NCBI GenBank assembly: GCA_021234155.1
Contig: JAJEKV010000003.1
Span: 21,622,386 to 21,686,385 of the forward strand
Length of the DNA: 64,000 bases
Direction: 5' to 3'
Source: Isoetes taiwanensis
Lineage: Eukaryota > Streptophyta > Lycopodiopsida > Isoetales > Isoetaceae
In this document: positions 20,499-32,362 of the stretch, piece after piece
Layout of the letters: each line of letters opens with the position of its first letter
Position numbering within the stretch: the first letter of the stretch is position 1
Position numbers and translations under genes: made by a program
Notes under the pieces: model-generated
What the model was told of the DNA's origin: nothing
Database searches by the model: none
Seen by the model: only the letters and a program-made list of their open reading frames with translations

Positions 20499-21105
20499 CT
20501 AGTTTACTAGATCAATATCCAGGCCATTTGGATTTAAAAGATCTTGTTGGCTTATGTTAACCAATTCTTGGCCCTTAAAACTTATAAGGTCATTGGTGTT
20601 TATAAGGTCATTGGATTTTAGATCATCCTCTTCAGAGTCAGAGGAGAATCTCAATTCTTCTGTACCTCCTTCAAATTCGTTACTACCAATTTTGAAAATC
20701 CATAGGGGATCTTGTAAAAAATTAAATTGCCTTTTCATTTTGTTGGCTAGTGTAGGGGAATGGGACACAAACAAGTGCCTCTAAGATCTTCAGTAGTATC
20801 TCGTGAATCTCTGGACAAAGATCCTATTACTAATTAGAGAGCTGGAAATCCATGCTTGTGGAGATGACATGTGACCTTTCCATATTAGATGGTTCACCTT
20901 TGAATAATTTGGTACTCGCTACTGACATATCAGAATCTGATGAATATGGGTATTCATTTATGAAGGTAAGATGAGCAGCTAATGTGTCACAATCATACGC
21001 TGATGATACGAATTTTAATTGACTTGAAGGTAGAATGATGGCCACATATTTAATGTTGCGTACTCCATGAAGCCTAAATATGTAGCGCATTTCATATTCC
21101 TCCAT
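20499..21105 (-). pseudogene. Unidentified minus-strand ORFs upstream of the LINE endonuclease
   Basis: Two open stretches (21105-20830 starting MEEYEMRYIFRLHGVRN, and 20774-20499 starting MFVSHSPTLANKMKRQ) lie just upstream of the LINE endonuclease in the same orientation. Position fits a LINE ORF1, and both are Ser/Asp-rich, but I see no RRM, CCHC knuckle or coiled coil. The link to the LINE is inference from position only. Confidence 0.3.
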
Positions 21106-21107
21106 TT

Positions 21108-21830
21108 TAGTATTTCGCCTCCTCCATCGCCATGCCTAGCAGAAGAGAATTCAAGATGCAAAAATTGAAATCAAGCATCTCCTTGCCAAAACTCTCGCAT
21201 CTTCTTTGAGATGCAAGCAATGCATGTGCAAAGTCGAAGGGTGTGAAAGATTATGCTTGAAATAGAAAACTTCTGCTCCAAGTTCTTATTCAAGGCATAG
21301 CATTCTAGAAGATAATCAGAACCCCCCTCCCCCCCTCCCCCAACACACGCACAAAACATATGGATCAGGGTAGAGAGAGCAGCAGATTGAAGACGAAGAA
21401 GCCAAAGAAAGCTTGGAGAAGAAAGAAGAAGTTGTGGATTGCCTGCTTGCAAAATTTAATGACGACGAAGAAGAAGAGGAGCTAGATGATTGAAGAAGAT
21501 TCACCATAGGGTCCCCCTTTCATTTTTCTTTATTTTTTAACATTCTGCTATCTTTCGTGGGAGCTAATCAGCTCTAAAAAAGTCTAAATTGGAAATCTAA
21601 AACAGAGCTTGGCATCTCGTTAAACTACCTAAAAATTGTGAATGTTATCAGAGCTAGGCAACCTCCTTCAAAAGACCTCTCTGATGTATGCTTTTTATAA
21701 AAAACAAATAAATAAATAAATAAAGAAATTAATGAGTCATGCCCCTTTGGACCTCGAGCAGCGACACAATAAGTCAATGTTATTATAACTTAAGTAAAAG
21801 CATTCTATGCTAGTTTGTCTCAAACGCTTG
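21108..21830. other. Noncoding stretch with C-rich and GAAGAA-rich tracts
   Basis: No gene seen. It has a C-run (21325-21342) and a purine-rich GAAGAAGAA segment (about 21410-21495). Confidence 0.5.
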
Positions 21831-21869
21831 CCCACTTTCTCTCAATCTGTAGTGCCCTCACCCCTTTCT

Positions 21870-22060
21870 CTCCCTAGTGCCTGGCCAGTTTCTCTCTAGT
21901 GCCAGGTGACACTCTCTCTCTCTAGGATTAGGTTTTTGCCTAGATTCTCTCACTCGGTCTATCTATCCCACTAGTGCCTGACCACTTTCTCTCTACTGCC
22001 AAGTGACACTCTCTCTGGGATTAGGGTTTTGCCCACATTCTCTCACTAGGGTTTTGCTCT
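21870..22060 (+). repeat. Two-and-a-half copies of a unit of about 95 bp with CTCTCT tracts
   Basis: Units starting TAGTGCCTGGCCAG (about 21878) and TAGTGCCTGACCAC (about 21972) each contain a TCTCTC tract, GTGACACTCTCTCT and a TTAGGGTTTTGCC-like word. The last word resembles plant telomere-type or ribosomal promoter motifs, probably by chance. Confidence 0.7.
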
Positions 22061-22239
22061 CAGACCCCAAAATGTTGTGTGTACGTCATTTTTGAGTCCC
22101 CGTTTTGGATTCCGTTGTTTGCTTAATTCTGCACATTCATCACTAGAATCCCATCGATCCAAGCCATTAGATCGAGACTCTAAGGATGATTGAGCAGCAT
22201 TGCTTGGCAAACATGGGTTTATAACTCATATTGTCTTTG

Positions 22240-23535
22240 CAAATGAATGTTTTGGATTAATCAAGAATTGATGTTCTTCCTTATGTATTGGGGGCAGTGG
22301 TTGGGACCCCATTCTGCCACATCAATAGGGACTAGTGGTAGGAGGGAGTGGCTATCTGGCCGTGGTAGAATGAGGAACCAGGTGTTGTTCTTCCATAATA
22401 TAGAAGCTGGAGATAGAATTTCATGCATAAAGAAGGAGCTAAAGAACTCTATTATACATCCTTCGATGGTCTTATTATAGATTTAACAAGCTACAAATTT
22501 GAAAACATGAAAAGTATTTCAGAAGAGGGATAAGTATGGCATTTCAATAGTAGAGAATTTCATATTATATTCAATGTTCTTCCCTTTATGTATTGGGGAC
22601 GGTGGTGGCCATGGTAGAATGAGGAACCAAGTGTTGTTCTCCCATAATATAGAAGTTGGAGATCGATTTTCGTGCATAGGTAAGGAGCTAAAGAAGTCTA
22701 GTGTACATGCATCGAATGGCTTTATTACAGTAGAGAATTTCGTATTATATTGAATGTTCTTCCCTTTATGCATTGGGGACGGTTGTTGGGACCACATTCT
22801 ACCACATCAAGTGAGACTAGTGGTAGCAGGGATTGTGTACCCGACCGTGGTAGAATGAGGAACCAAGTGTTGTTCTCCCATAATATAGAAGTTGGGGATC
22901 GATTTCCAGGCATATCTAAGGAGCTAAAGAAGTCTGGTATACATCCATCGAATGACATTATTACAGATTCAACAAGCTACAAATTTGAAAACATGAAAAA
23001 TATTTCAGAAGAAGGATAAGTATGATATTCCAACAGTAGAGTATTCTGTATTACATTGAGTGTTCTTCGCTTTATGTATTGGGGGCGGTGGTTGGGACCC
23101 CATTTTGCCACATCGAGAGGAACCAGTGGTAACAGGGGCTGGGTATCCAGCCGTGGAGGAATGGAGAACCAGATGTTGTTTTCCCATAATATAGAAGTCA
23201 GGGATCAATTTTCATGTATATATAAGGAGCTAAAGAAATCTGGTACACATCCATCGAATGACCTTATTACAGATTCAGCAAGCTAAAAATTTGAAAACAT
23301 GAAAAATATTTAAGAAGAGGGATAAGTATGGCATTCCAATAGTAGAGAAATCCATATATATATTGAACGTTCTTCCCTTTATGTATTGGAGGCGATGGTT
23401 GGGACCCCAATCTGCTATATGAGAGTGACTAGTGGCAGTAGGGAGTGTGTATTCTGTTGTGGTATAATGAGGAACCAGGTGGTGTTCTCCCATAGTTTGT
23501 ACACATCTATTGAATGGCCTTATTATAGACTAGTA
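22240..23535 (+). repeat. Tandem array with a unit of about 305 bp (about 4.5 copies)
   Basis: The start word GTTCTTCC(C)TTTATGTATTGGGG occurs near 22267, 22571, 22750, 23055 and 23362. Full units are about 305 bp; the second is shortened to about 180 bp. Each unit carries GGTTGGGACCCCATTCTGCCACATC, split here by variants, and GGAACCAGGTGTTGTTCTCC, then a spacer with TACAAATTTGAAAACATG. Divergence among copies is visible but low. A further partial unit sits at 25601-25705. Small ORFs over the array on both strands are by-products. Confidence 0.9.
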
Positions 23536-23539
23536 AATT

Positions 23540-23556
23540 GCCCACCTTCGGTGGGC
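23540..23556 (+). other. Compact hairpin with a UUCG loop
   Basis: GCCCACCTTCGGTGGGC: a perfect six-base-pair stem plus a closing C-G pair around TTCG, the most stable type of RNA tetraloop. It is isolated, directly after the tandem array. Confidence 0.5.
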
Positions 23557-24109
23557 TTCACATGTGATTGTTTACCGTTTGTGATTGTTCGATGTGATTG
23601 TTCTTTGTACAGATCGGGCTTATTGAAATCTTCAACTTGATATTAGGATTGCTGCGTTCGAAACACAATGCAAGTTTTATGAAGAGCCAAAACAGGTTGA
23701 CAATTGGCAGAACACATTCTATTTTTCCTGCAAATCAAAAAACTGCGACAAATGTGCAAAGGTCGGAGAACATATATCAACAATGCCATAGCTCCAAGAT
23801 GAAAATAAAGCATCTTCGTGGGACATCTTGGATTATCAGTTTATAATCCGAGCCATGAGAAATGGGGGAGTTACCCAGAGCATATCATGCACAAGCAGTG
23901 TGGGGGTTTGGGGGTTACAAAGGTAGGTATACAGAGACCAGCATGAAGGATGGTTGCCTTTGTTAGAAATTGTCATCCAGCATTCACAAAATTATATTGA
24001 AAGTAATAAATGAGGTGGCAGTAAAAGGATGTGGCAACCATTAAAAAATCTGGCCTAAATATCAGAGCAACGCAAATTGTAATACCAGCACGTGGAATCC
24101 TTTTCTGCA

Positions 24110-24575
24110 TAAATTCTGCTAGTTTTTTCTTCCAAGTCTGTCAAATATTTTTGAGCCTTTGGCGGTGATCCTGTTGATAACTATTGCAGCATTCAAAGCC
24201 AATCCATCTGTAATACGATTTTTTAAATTGTCTAAGCTTTTCACAAAGATAGCATCGCTCGTATTCAATACCGTATCCTGTAGAAATCAAAACCAGCAAG
24301 TCTGACTGAGTGCCAATGAATAGCCTAAGTTAAAAGTCCAAAATTTCTACATCGAAGTCATATTAAACTTTTAATACCTTATTGTGCATCCCAAGACTGA
24401 TGAGTTTGGCTCCTTTTTCTTCTGTAGCCAGGATGGATTTCTCAATTATTGTGTTTATTGGGGGCCTTTCGGATGCCAGATTGTATTGCAGGCTCACACA
24501 GAAAAAATTGAGACCATACCTGAAAGTTGAATCTAAGAACCGTCCATGTTTCGATTCGAAGAAAAAAAAATGCAA
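24110..24575 (-). pseudogene. Relic resembling the C-terminal half of CER1/CER3-type wax biosynthesis proteins
   Basis: Two minus-strand blocks. 24575-24389 reads FRYGLNFFCVSLQYNLASER, then INTIIEKSILATEEKGAKLISLGMHNK. 24293-24130 reads LDNLKNRITDGLALNAAIVINRI, then a stop, then LCRKGFHVLVL. The pattern (IE.AIL.A...G.K..SLG..NK, then R..DG..L.AA...N.I, then LC.KG..VL.L) matches my knowledge of the WAX2 C-terminal region of CER1/CER3 proteins, which act in alkane formation. The separation fits an intron. An in-frame stop and the absence of the rest make it a relic. The similarity is recalled, not searched. Confidence 0.4.
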
Positions 24576-24615
24576 ACCCTAAAAGGATTAAACAGGTTAG
24601 TTTGGGGCACAGATC

Positions 24616-25050
24616 CTAAAACAGATCAAGCATCTGAAGAAAGGTGCAGATTCTTACTTGAATGCCTGCAGAAAACTGTTCCATCCATTCTGGTGGATGC
24701 TGTGCGCAAAAAACAAAAGGATTTATAAGCCGCTGTGCTGCTGCTTCTTCAGTTAAAATTTGGATTTTTTTATTTAAGAGGTGCAAAGGTATAAGGGACT
24801 CACGAAATCGAAGGAGCTTTGTCGATGACTGATTCTGTCGATTCCTTGAACAACCACTTGTGGCATTTATCGATGCAACCTTGCCCATTAATCTGCCATC
24901 GCCATAGCCAAGTCCGGCGTCAAACCAAGAAAAATGAATTGGGTTTTTGTGTTCTTGCATTTCATTTACTCTTTTTAGTTTATTGAGAGTTTGATTTGCG
25001 AATGCGACCCAACCCATGGCCAAATCCGGCAGAAAATAAACGAAAAACAC
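24616..25050 (-). CDS. Unclassified 144-codon ORF
   Basis: Minus-strand frame (FFVYFLPDLAMGWVAFANQ at the start) directly upstream of the CER1/CER3-like relic in the same orientation. I recognise no domain, and it may be a chance frame over a former promoter or 5' region. Confidence 0.15.
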   Translation of the reverse strand: MFFVYFLPDLAMGWVAFANQTLNKLKRVNEMQEHKNPIHFSWFDAGLGYGDGRLMGKVASINATSGCSRNRQNQSSTKLLRFRESLIPLHLLNKKIQILTEEAAAQRLINPFVFCAQHPPEWMEQFSAGIQVRICTFLQMLDLF

Positions 25051-25600
25051 AGAAAAATTGGTTGCTTAATGAGCAGATTTTTTGCAGAGAGATGGGATAT
25101 CTAACCCTTCGCCAGTTACTGGGATTCTTGAAAGAAATCGAGTTTTAAAGCTTAGATTGAAGTCTTGGGTGCAGATTGAAGAAGGGTTTTGGGTTTTTCG
25201 GTGGGATTTGTTTTAACGTATAAGCTTCCTTCGTCTCCAACCTTGTAGCCTACTCAACCTCTTAATCTTCTGCGAAATCCAGCGCCATGGATCGGTCAGA
25301 TTTGAGAAGAAACAGAAAATGAAGAAAGATCTATATACTCACGGCCTCGGGCTGATTGTCCAGAAAACCGAATATACCCACTCGAAATTGATGCACACAT
25401 TTCTCAAGCTTCGTGAAGCGCCATAACTGCCATAACCTCCCCCAAATAGGGGTTGTTCAAATTAGGTCTCCATGGACGACATAACTTTTCGAGGAGTGCC
25501 TATAGCACCTTTTGGCTTAAAAAAAGATGCCACGAGGCACAATCTGAGCCCTCCATGTTTGATGCATGACATAAATACTTAAGCTATAATTTTATAATAT

Positions 25601-25705
25601 AAAAAGATTCAACAAGCTACAAATTTGGAAATGTGAAAAATATTTCAGAAGAGGTGTAAGTATGGCATTCCAATAGTAGTAGAAAATATTATATTATATT
25701 GAATG
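25601..25705 (+). repeat. Dispersed fragment of the 305-bp tandem repeat
   Basis: AGATTCAACAAGCTACAAAT and the following sequence (AAAATATTTCAGAAGAGG, GGCATTCCAATAGTAG) match the spacer part of the array at 22240-23535, about 2 kb away. Confidence 0.8.
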
Positions 25706-25796
25706 ACCACATGCTGCACAACAAAATCGAAACCCACCTTCTATATTGGCACTAGATGAACAATTATCGACGAGAAAGTGATAGGTGATAACGGGT

Positions 25797-26044
25797 AACA
25801 AGTTCTAACAGATGCCATTTGGTCTTTAGAAGTTTGAACATCCTTCTGGGGGCCTCTATTGAGGGATAAAATTTTGTCTGCATGATCAGTTCCTGACTTT
25901 GAAGTTACGTCCGGATGTCAAGGATGAGGTTTTTGGGTTACCTCAACCTCCCTTGACTTCCCTTTGTATTAGCATCTTCCTATTAATATAAAGTTTCTTT
26001 GTTCTTCAAAAAAAAAAAAAAAAAAAAAAAAAACAAGTTCTAAC
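25797..26044 (+). mobile_element. 5'-truncated LINE 3' end with poly(A) and 13-bp target duplication
   Basis: AACAAGTTCTAAC occurs at 25797-25809 and again at 26032-26044, directly after a poly(A) run (26009-26033). The 220 bp between read like a LINE 3' UTR ending in TTCTTTGTTCTTC plus A-tail. This is the textbook product of target-primed reverse transcription with severe 5' truncation. The intact duplication suggests a fairly recent insertion. Confidence 0.9.
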
Positions 26045-26773
26045 GTGGGTGTTGCCATCAATCAGACTTCAAAATCCCTACCACCTCTAGCTAGATATTC
26101 TGCCGCCGTATGTCATGCTGCAGGCAATTGGCGAATTTTGTATAGCTACTCCAGAATGTGTACCAGAATTTTTGTCGGCAAGCAGAACTTGATCCAAAAA
26201 TTAGGGATTTAAATCGAAATGAGGGAGCCCTTGTTTTTCGATGCCTATGTGCCATTGAAAAAGTATAAAATAATCATACAAAGTATAGGTAGGGGGACGT
26301 TTTACAGACAAAACATACGTGAGTACAAAATCGAGACCCAACTTCAATAATGGAAACTAGGTGAAAATTATCGACGAGAAATTATCATACGTAGGTATAA
26401 ATATCATACGTAGTATAAATATTCTCATATGCAGTATAGTACGTTATTCATACGGTGTATAATACATAGTACAATACTGTAGATATACGGGCCCGACCTT
26501 CCGATTATGCGCACCGTACGGTTTTGCCATGCTGTCGGCCAACCGGCCGGAGCCGAGAAATCTGCACCGTCCATCTCTGATCACACAGGACGGTCCAGAT
26601 TCAGGGCCTGGCAGGCCAACCGATCCGAATCGTCTGCTCCAAAAATGGACGGCCCAGATGCTCGCGCTTTCCCCCCATTCTTTTTCTTTTGTGTGCCAGC
26701 CGGGGCTCCTCTTTTCCTCTCCTTAGGCGCAAAAATTGTAGCTCCACAAATCTGCTCCTTCGATCCGGCAGCC

Positions 26774-28084
26774 ATGGTTTGGATTAAATTCTTCCGAATT
26801 CATTCCTGTTTTTTTTCATTCCTGTCTTGCAAAATTTGGCGTCGAATTGAGTCTTTTTTTCTCTTGAAATTCTGTTTTCTGTAAAGCTTTTGCACAATCG
26901 GCTATGGTTTTTCTTAGCTGATCGATCGGTTCTGTTTGTTTTTTTTTTAATTTTTTTGTGGGTTCTTCAGGTTGGGTATTCAATTGCTTCATCGCAGAAG
27001 CTGGCTTGGCTGGAAGCTCTGCTTACAGAGAAATTTTTTGTGCCTTGCAACAAGCATGCGAGCTTGAAGAAAAACGAGAGGAATATTTTCTGCGCAGATT
27101 GCAGCGGCAGTATTTGCCAGCACTGTTTAGCCTCTCATAATGTCCATCGGCTTCTCCAAGTAACAGTCTAATCTACAGTGCCTCTATTATTGCCTAGCTT
27201 TTGGTCAGAAAAGATAGAAATTTTTTTGCAGTACATGTCCCCTTTTCTGTTTCTCTTGCTTCTAATTTCAAATTATTCGTATTGCTTATGCGCTTGTTTT
27301 ATGCTTTCCAGATTCGAAGATATGTGTATCACGATGTAATTCGGCTCCAAGATATACAGAAATTGCTTGATTGTGGGCAAGTACAGGTTGATTCTTGTGG
27401 CTTTATATATAAATTACGAAGAATTAGGGGTGATAATCCAGATTTATAGAGGTCTTGCATTGAAAAGATTGAAAAGATGGATTAATTCCGGCACTAAATG
27501 TTTCTGGCTATGGCGGAATTATGCAGCCCTATATAATAAACAGTGCAAAGGTAGTTTTTCTGAATCAAAGGCCCCAACAAAGGCCCACAAAATCTGTTGG
27601 AAATGCATGCCGGACTTGCGAAAGAAGCTTGCAGGATTTATACCACTACTGCTCTGTTTCGTGCAAGGTATGTGCAAATTCAAACCCAAAATTGAGCTAT
27701 GGCGAATTTTTTTCACAGACCCAATTGAAGAAAATTAATCTGCAGGTAGAGGGAGTGATCAATCAGGAAAAAGATTTATCAGCCCTTCTTGCAGTCTGTG
27801 ATACCCTTGATTTTAATTTCTCACCCGGCTCATCATGTCCTCCATCGCCGATTGACGATCCTGCTTCTCAAACCTCTTCCGGATCGACGGGAAACGAAGA
27901 ATTGGGCTTGAAAATTAACGACCCAACTGCTTTAAATTCCACCGCTGCAACAAGCGAGCCTCCTCTGAAGAAATCTCGAATCAGCCCGGCTATGGCAGAA
28001 GGACAACGGTCTCCGAAATCTGTTTTGAATTCTGTTCCAAGTAGCAGGAGAAAAAGAACCCCTCATCGGTCCCCTCTTATCTGA
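26774..28084 (+). CDS. PLATZ zinc-finger transcription factor, spliced
   Basis: Plant AT-rich sequence- and zinc-binding protein. Exons by eye: a second exon to 27159, then 27312-27386, 27527-27667 and 27746-28084, all with GT-AG introns and compatible phase. The domain reads AWLEALLTEKFFVPC, CADCSGSICQHCLASH, HRLLQ joined to IRRYVYHDVIRLQDIQKLL, then INSAKVVFLNQRPQQRP, CRTCERSLQDLYHYCSVSCK. All the paired Cys/His expected of a PLATZ domain are visible. The C-terminus is Ser/Pro-rich and basic (LKKSRISPAMAEG; SSRRKRTPHRSPLI), a likely nuclear localisation region. The first exon is uncertain: ATG 26774 is a candidate, but its splice phase does not fit cleanly, and the next exon could begin at 26971 or 26998. 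PLATZ proteins bind A/T-rich DNA in the nucleus. No disabling change seen. Confidence 0.88.
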
Positions 28085-31000
28085 TTTCCTTGCCGGATTT
28101 GTTAGCCCAGAAGAAGAATTTTGCAGCTAGATTCGGCCAGGGTTTAACAGAAGAAAGGATCAACGGTTTTTTTGGCAAATTTGGCTTGGATCAACAGTTT
28201 ATTTTTGCGGATTCGACTACCCAAATTCAAATTCTTCGCGGATTAATATGGATTTCGCAATTGAGGCCGGATGAAGAGCAATTCTGACAAATCGGACCTG
28301 ATTTGGAAGTAATTGGACACCATTTTTGATGAAGGATTTGGATTTGGATGAAGCAGAGCTTGTAACGTAAAGCCGGTCGTTATTTTAGTAGCAGTAATTA
28401 AGTAGGTGGATTTGAGAAAAAAAAAGAAAAGCAAAAACTTGAATCTGTGGAATCTAGCATTGATTTGGGGCGGATTAATTAATTCTCTTTTTGTCCACAA
28501 CTAAAAAATGGGGATGCATTTTTTTTTAGTCGGCAAAATTCAAGATCAAATGCCTAGAATAGAAGGAAAAAAGTTGATATTTTTTTTTCTAAAGAGATAG
28601 GTTCAAGCGACCGTTCCGTATGAAGAAACATGCCTACAACATCTAAAAAGGGAATATATTAAAGGATTGGCCCCATGTAAATTCCTTTTCTAACGAGTTT
28701 TAAAGTTTCTCTGTCTTAAATCATGATATTTTTATTTTGCCAAAGATCTAACACCCAATTTTTATTCCTCGCTTTTATTGCTTTCAAATTGCTTTTTTGA
28801 CTAGCCTTAGTTATGTATTCGTTTTATAGAATAGAATATGGTTTTATCGTCCACGGAAACCAACTGGCCTATGGGACCCAAGTACAAAGAGAGAGCAGCA
28901 GGCGTATTACTATCAGGATTAAAATAGATTTTTTAATGTTCACTAGGGAACTCATACAATGAGCTAGTACAACCATTACTACTAGGATTAGAAAACCCCT
29001 CTAGATAGATAGATAATATTTAACGTTCATTGAGATTGATTTGTCATGGGACCTTTGCAGTAATGATATGATACTAGGCACTTAAATAATCCACAATTTT
29101 ACACAAAGAAGATCAATTGACTGCTGATTATAGCATAATGGAATTCAAATACTACTATATTTCAAGTAAATGTGATGCAATACTACTACTATAAGTAGTT
29201 ATGAAGTATATCAAATAAATGCTTAAACAAAACTCAAGGGTATGTTGTGAAATGCATCAAACAATATCATGGTTGGGTTGCAATTTCTTTCGGTGGTGTA
29301 TTTTCCCGATGCCATGTGGCATGGCCAATATCCCAGAATCCTAATCGGTATAAAGATTCCTGATTACCTGTTGATCTGGTTACAGAAACACAGAAATTTG
29401 TGTTGCTGCTTGTGTCTCTCTGACCCTGTATAGAAGCTGAAGGACAGCTAGTACTGTTTTGCGTCTATTCCGACCTTGTACAACAGCTGAAGAAGAGTCA
29501 TGAAAGGGAAACATATGTCAAAACCAAACAGAGATCAAAATCATAACACTATAACGGTGAGCTTAAAATCACTCCCCAACCATGATATTGTAATGGTAAG
29601 AAAACTAGTCAGTGATTCACCGGCTTGCAGCTCCCCGCTAATACCAGTCGTTGCCAATCCGAGAATCACTTCCCAGTTGTCTTACGCGTATACATTAAAG
29701 TATTTTGTAGTTTTTTCCATAAAAGTATACAAATATAAGCATTGCTATTTCAGTCACTTGGTATTCCATCTTATAGTCAAGTCCAATGGTATATACAATT
29801 GACATACAAATCTAGATATCTTGTGTCATTATTATTGATTGCCCTTTCCCTTGTTATTGCTCCAACTACTATTGGAGTTCATTATTGCTCCAACACAAGA
29901 GCAATTGGGTTGTGATTCATGCCAATGGGAAAGCAAATGTTTAGGTCTTAAAAAAAGAATGAAGCAAACTATGTTCAAAGTATCCAAACGCTTTAAGATA
30001 TTTCCCTATAATTTGCAACTAAACAAGACTTTTTCATTTAAATAAGACTAGAAGAAATATTCCTCGAAGATGAGTCCCTCCTCTAGTTTAAAGATACATT
30101 TTCTTACAATTAGCTATTGAAGGACATAGAGACATTTTTATTTTCTTACAACTAGCTACTAAACAATGACGGAAAATGTTTCTCCAAAAGCATATATAAT
30201 AGTTAATCCTATCATAAACTTTACTTCCTATAATGTGCCATTGACTCTCTCTTCTTACAGTCTAACGAGCATTAAGGCAAGCTTGTTTGCTTGTTTGGGG
30301 ACAAGACTGATGTTCAGCAACTGGTGTTCATGTTGAATTTTCACTACCAATTTTATTTGTTTGCCTTCGAACTCATGATTGAGCTTGAAATAAAGAAGAA
30401 ATATATGATTATATCTTAGGTTGCATGATTTTCATGTCCAGCTTATGAAACCATTAGAAGACAACATGATATCAAAGCAGAACACTTAACTAATGTTTAT
30501 ATGTTTTTACAGATGCCGACAACATAATTAGCATCTTTAATTAGAGATTTGTAGCAAGCAAGAGAGGCTCATTTGAGTCATAACCTAGGCACCTAATGTG
30601 GCCATATAAGTCTTTTTGGTAACTTTTTTCGTCTCATAGACCGCAAGGTCTTTATGAGATTGTGAATATACTTGTACTATATGATCTCTCTTTTGAAAAG
30701 TTTTAGTTCTATAGAATAGAATAGAAGGAAGTTTGGCATTTGTATAGCATGCGTGACTGATAACTTTCGAGATTTGTGAAGTATTGTGAGAATAAGTATC
30801 TGAGAAGAGATCTATTATTAAACATTAAAATTCTGTACCTTCCAGAGGAGAGTTTGCTTTCGCATTCCGGGATTGTTGGACCATCTATTTCTCGGGATTC
30901 CATTACTTTGCAATCCTTCTTTCGCATTCTGGGATTGTTGGAGCATCTATTTCTTAGGGTTCCATTTTCTTGCAATCCTCCTATGCTTTATCCAAGAAAC

Positions 31001-31640
31001 AATTTCACCCATTGGCCAAAACTGATATTTGTGCCATCTACTGCCACTTTGTGATTTTGCTGGCATTGCATTTGTGGCTCCATGCTAGTTACAAGAATCT
31101 TGAATGCAAAGAATTGATATAGATGAATGTTGTCAATGATTGACATGCTGCTTTGCTAAGTAGCATATCAAAAGACTGAAGTCAAGTGGCTTGAAGCCAT
31201 GTATGGCAAATTTCATCATACAAGGCAGAGTAGTGTGGTGGAGGAAAACTTGTAGAGATATCCGACATACTAGTAATGACTTACTGTCTCCAACACAATG
31301 GATTCAATAAGTCAATACACGACAGTAATGACTTACTGTCTCCAGCTAGGATTACAAAACCTTGTGAAGAGTCTTCGAGGGATTTCTTTTTTAGTAGTAC
31401 TAAGAGTACAAGGATTACTAATCAAGAACAAGGGTTATGAAAGGACAAGGGTTATATAATTTTAGAGGAGGGAGCGTCGTGTGGACACGTGATGGCAGAT
31501 TTAAATTGTTTGGGAGCTAAGATTTGCAATAATAGCATGTTGATAAATATGATAACTGGTTGATTATCTTTATTGCAGAGTGTGGCGAGTCATATGAGGT
31601 GTTTTGACACAATCAAATTCAATTCGTTAGTGGAGAATGA
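28085..31640. other. AT-rich intergenic region
   Basis: 3' flank of the PLATZ gene, then low-complexity AT-rich sequence. No gene supported. A short open frame at 28090-28287 is in the PLATZ 3' flank and has no recognisable domain. A 66-bp tandem duplication lies at 30861-30985. Confidence 0.6.
30861..30985 (+). repeat. Tandem duplication of about 66 bp
   Basis: CGCATTCCGGGATTGTTGGA and CGCATTCTGGGATTGTTGGA start two copies that continue with CATCTATTTCT and end in TTGCAATCCT. A few substitutions separate them. Confidence 0.85.
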
Positions 31641-31646
31641 TAAGAG

Positions 31647-31973
31647 TTGCATAATGATTATGGGATTGTTTTGTCCATTGTGTTGAAAGCTTTTAATAGA
31701 AAGAGTTATGGGATGCGTCTAGGTGTTGTGGGTCAATGGTGGATTCCGTATATATCTAGAGTTAAGAGGGTCTTGGCATGTTTTCCAGGATGTGGTGGGG
31801 TTTCGAGCTATGGGTTCAAGTGTGATGCTGATATGGATCCTGCTACTTACGCTAAGCAGCTGGGTATGCAGACCTTTTTTCGTAAGATGAATAGGTTTGA
31901 TATGGAAATTGTCAACCGTGTAATACCACAACTTGGAATTTTTTTTCGTCATTGTGAATATGCTGTGGAATGA
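31647..31973 (+). CDS. Unrecognised 108-codon ORF left of the MULE
   Basis: Open frame containing WWIPYISRVKRVLACFPGCGG, split here, and RKMNRFDMEIVNRVIPQLG. No family recognised. It ends about 110 bp before the left terminal inverted repeat and may be a fragment of an older transposon or a chance frame. Confidence 0.2.
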   Translation: MHNDYGIVLSIVLKAFNRKSYGMRLGVVGQWWIPYISRVKRVLACFPGCGGVSSYGFKCDADMDPATYAKQLGMQTFFRKMNRFDMEIVNRVIPQLGIFFRHCEYAVE

Positions 31974-32083
31974 CAAGCGATATAAAATTCCATAGATCTG
32001 TCATGCAAATAATCTGTCTTGAAGGTGTTTTGCAAGATAATGCAGACTCAATGTATTGTGCTATGGCAAATGGTTTAGGCTCA

Positions 32084-32362
32084 GGATACTCTTACCCTGC
32101 TTTCGGGGATCCCGGAGGTAAAAATACCGTCCTCCGGTATCACCACCAGGGCTCGACGGAACCCGTTCCAGGCCCCTCCGTTTCACCGTACTGGCGCACG
32201 TGAGGGGCCCTGCACCAATCTCGGTCGTCCGCTTCCACGCCACATCCGGGCCGTCCGTGGTGTTCCCCGCCTCTGGTATCACCATAAAAAGTACGCAGTG
32301 ATCCCGCCGTCCCGAATCGCCAACACGTGATCCCGGCCTCCAGGATCCCCATGCCGTGGCCA
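32084..32362 (+). repeat. Left terminal inverted repeat of the MULE
   Basis: Starts GGATACTCTTACCCTG and contains GGGATCCCGGAGG, GGCTCGACGGAACCCG and GCGCACGTGAGGGGCCCTGC. The reverse complement at the right end matches throughout. Confidence 0.92.

Noticed and set aside
22240..23535. CRISPR-like array
   Set aside because: Units are about 305 bp tandem repeats with no short repeat and unique spacer pattern, in a plant nuclear context.
29500..29802. 100-codon plus ORF
   Set aside because: No domain, AT-rich composition and no splice or homology support; treated as chance.
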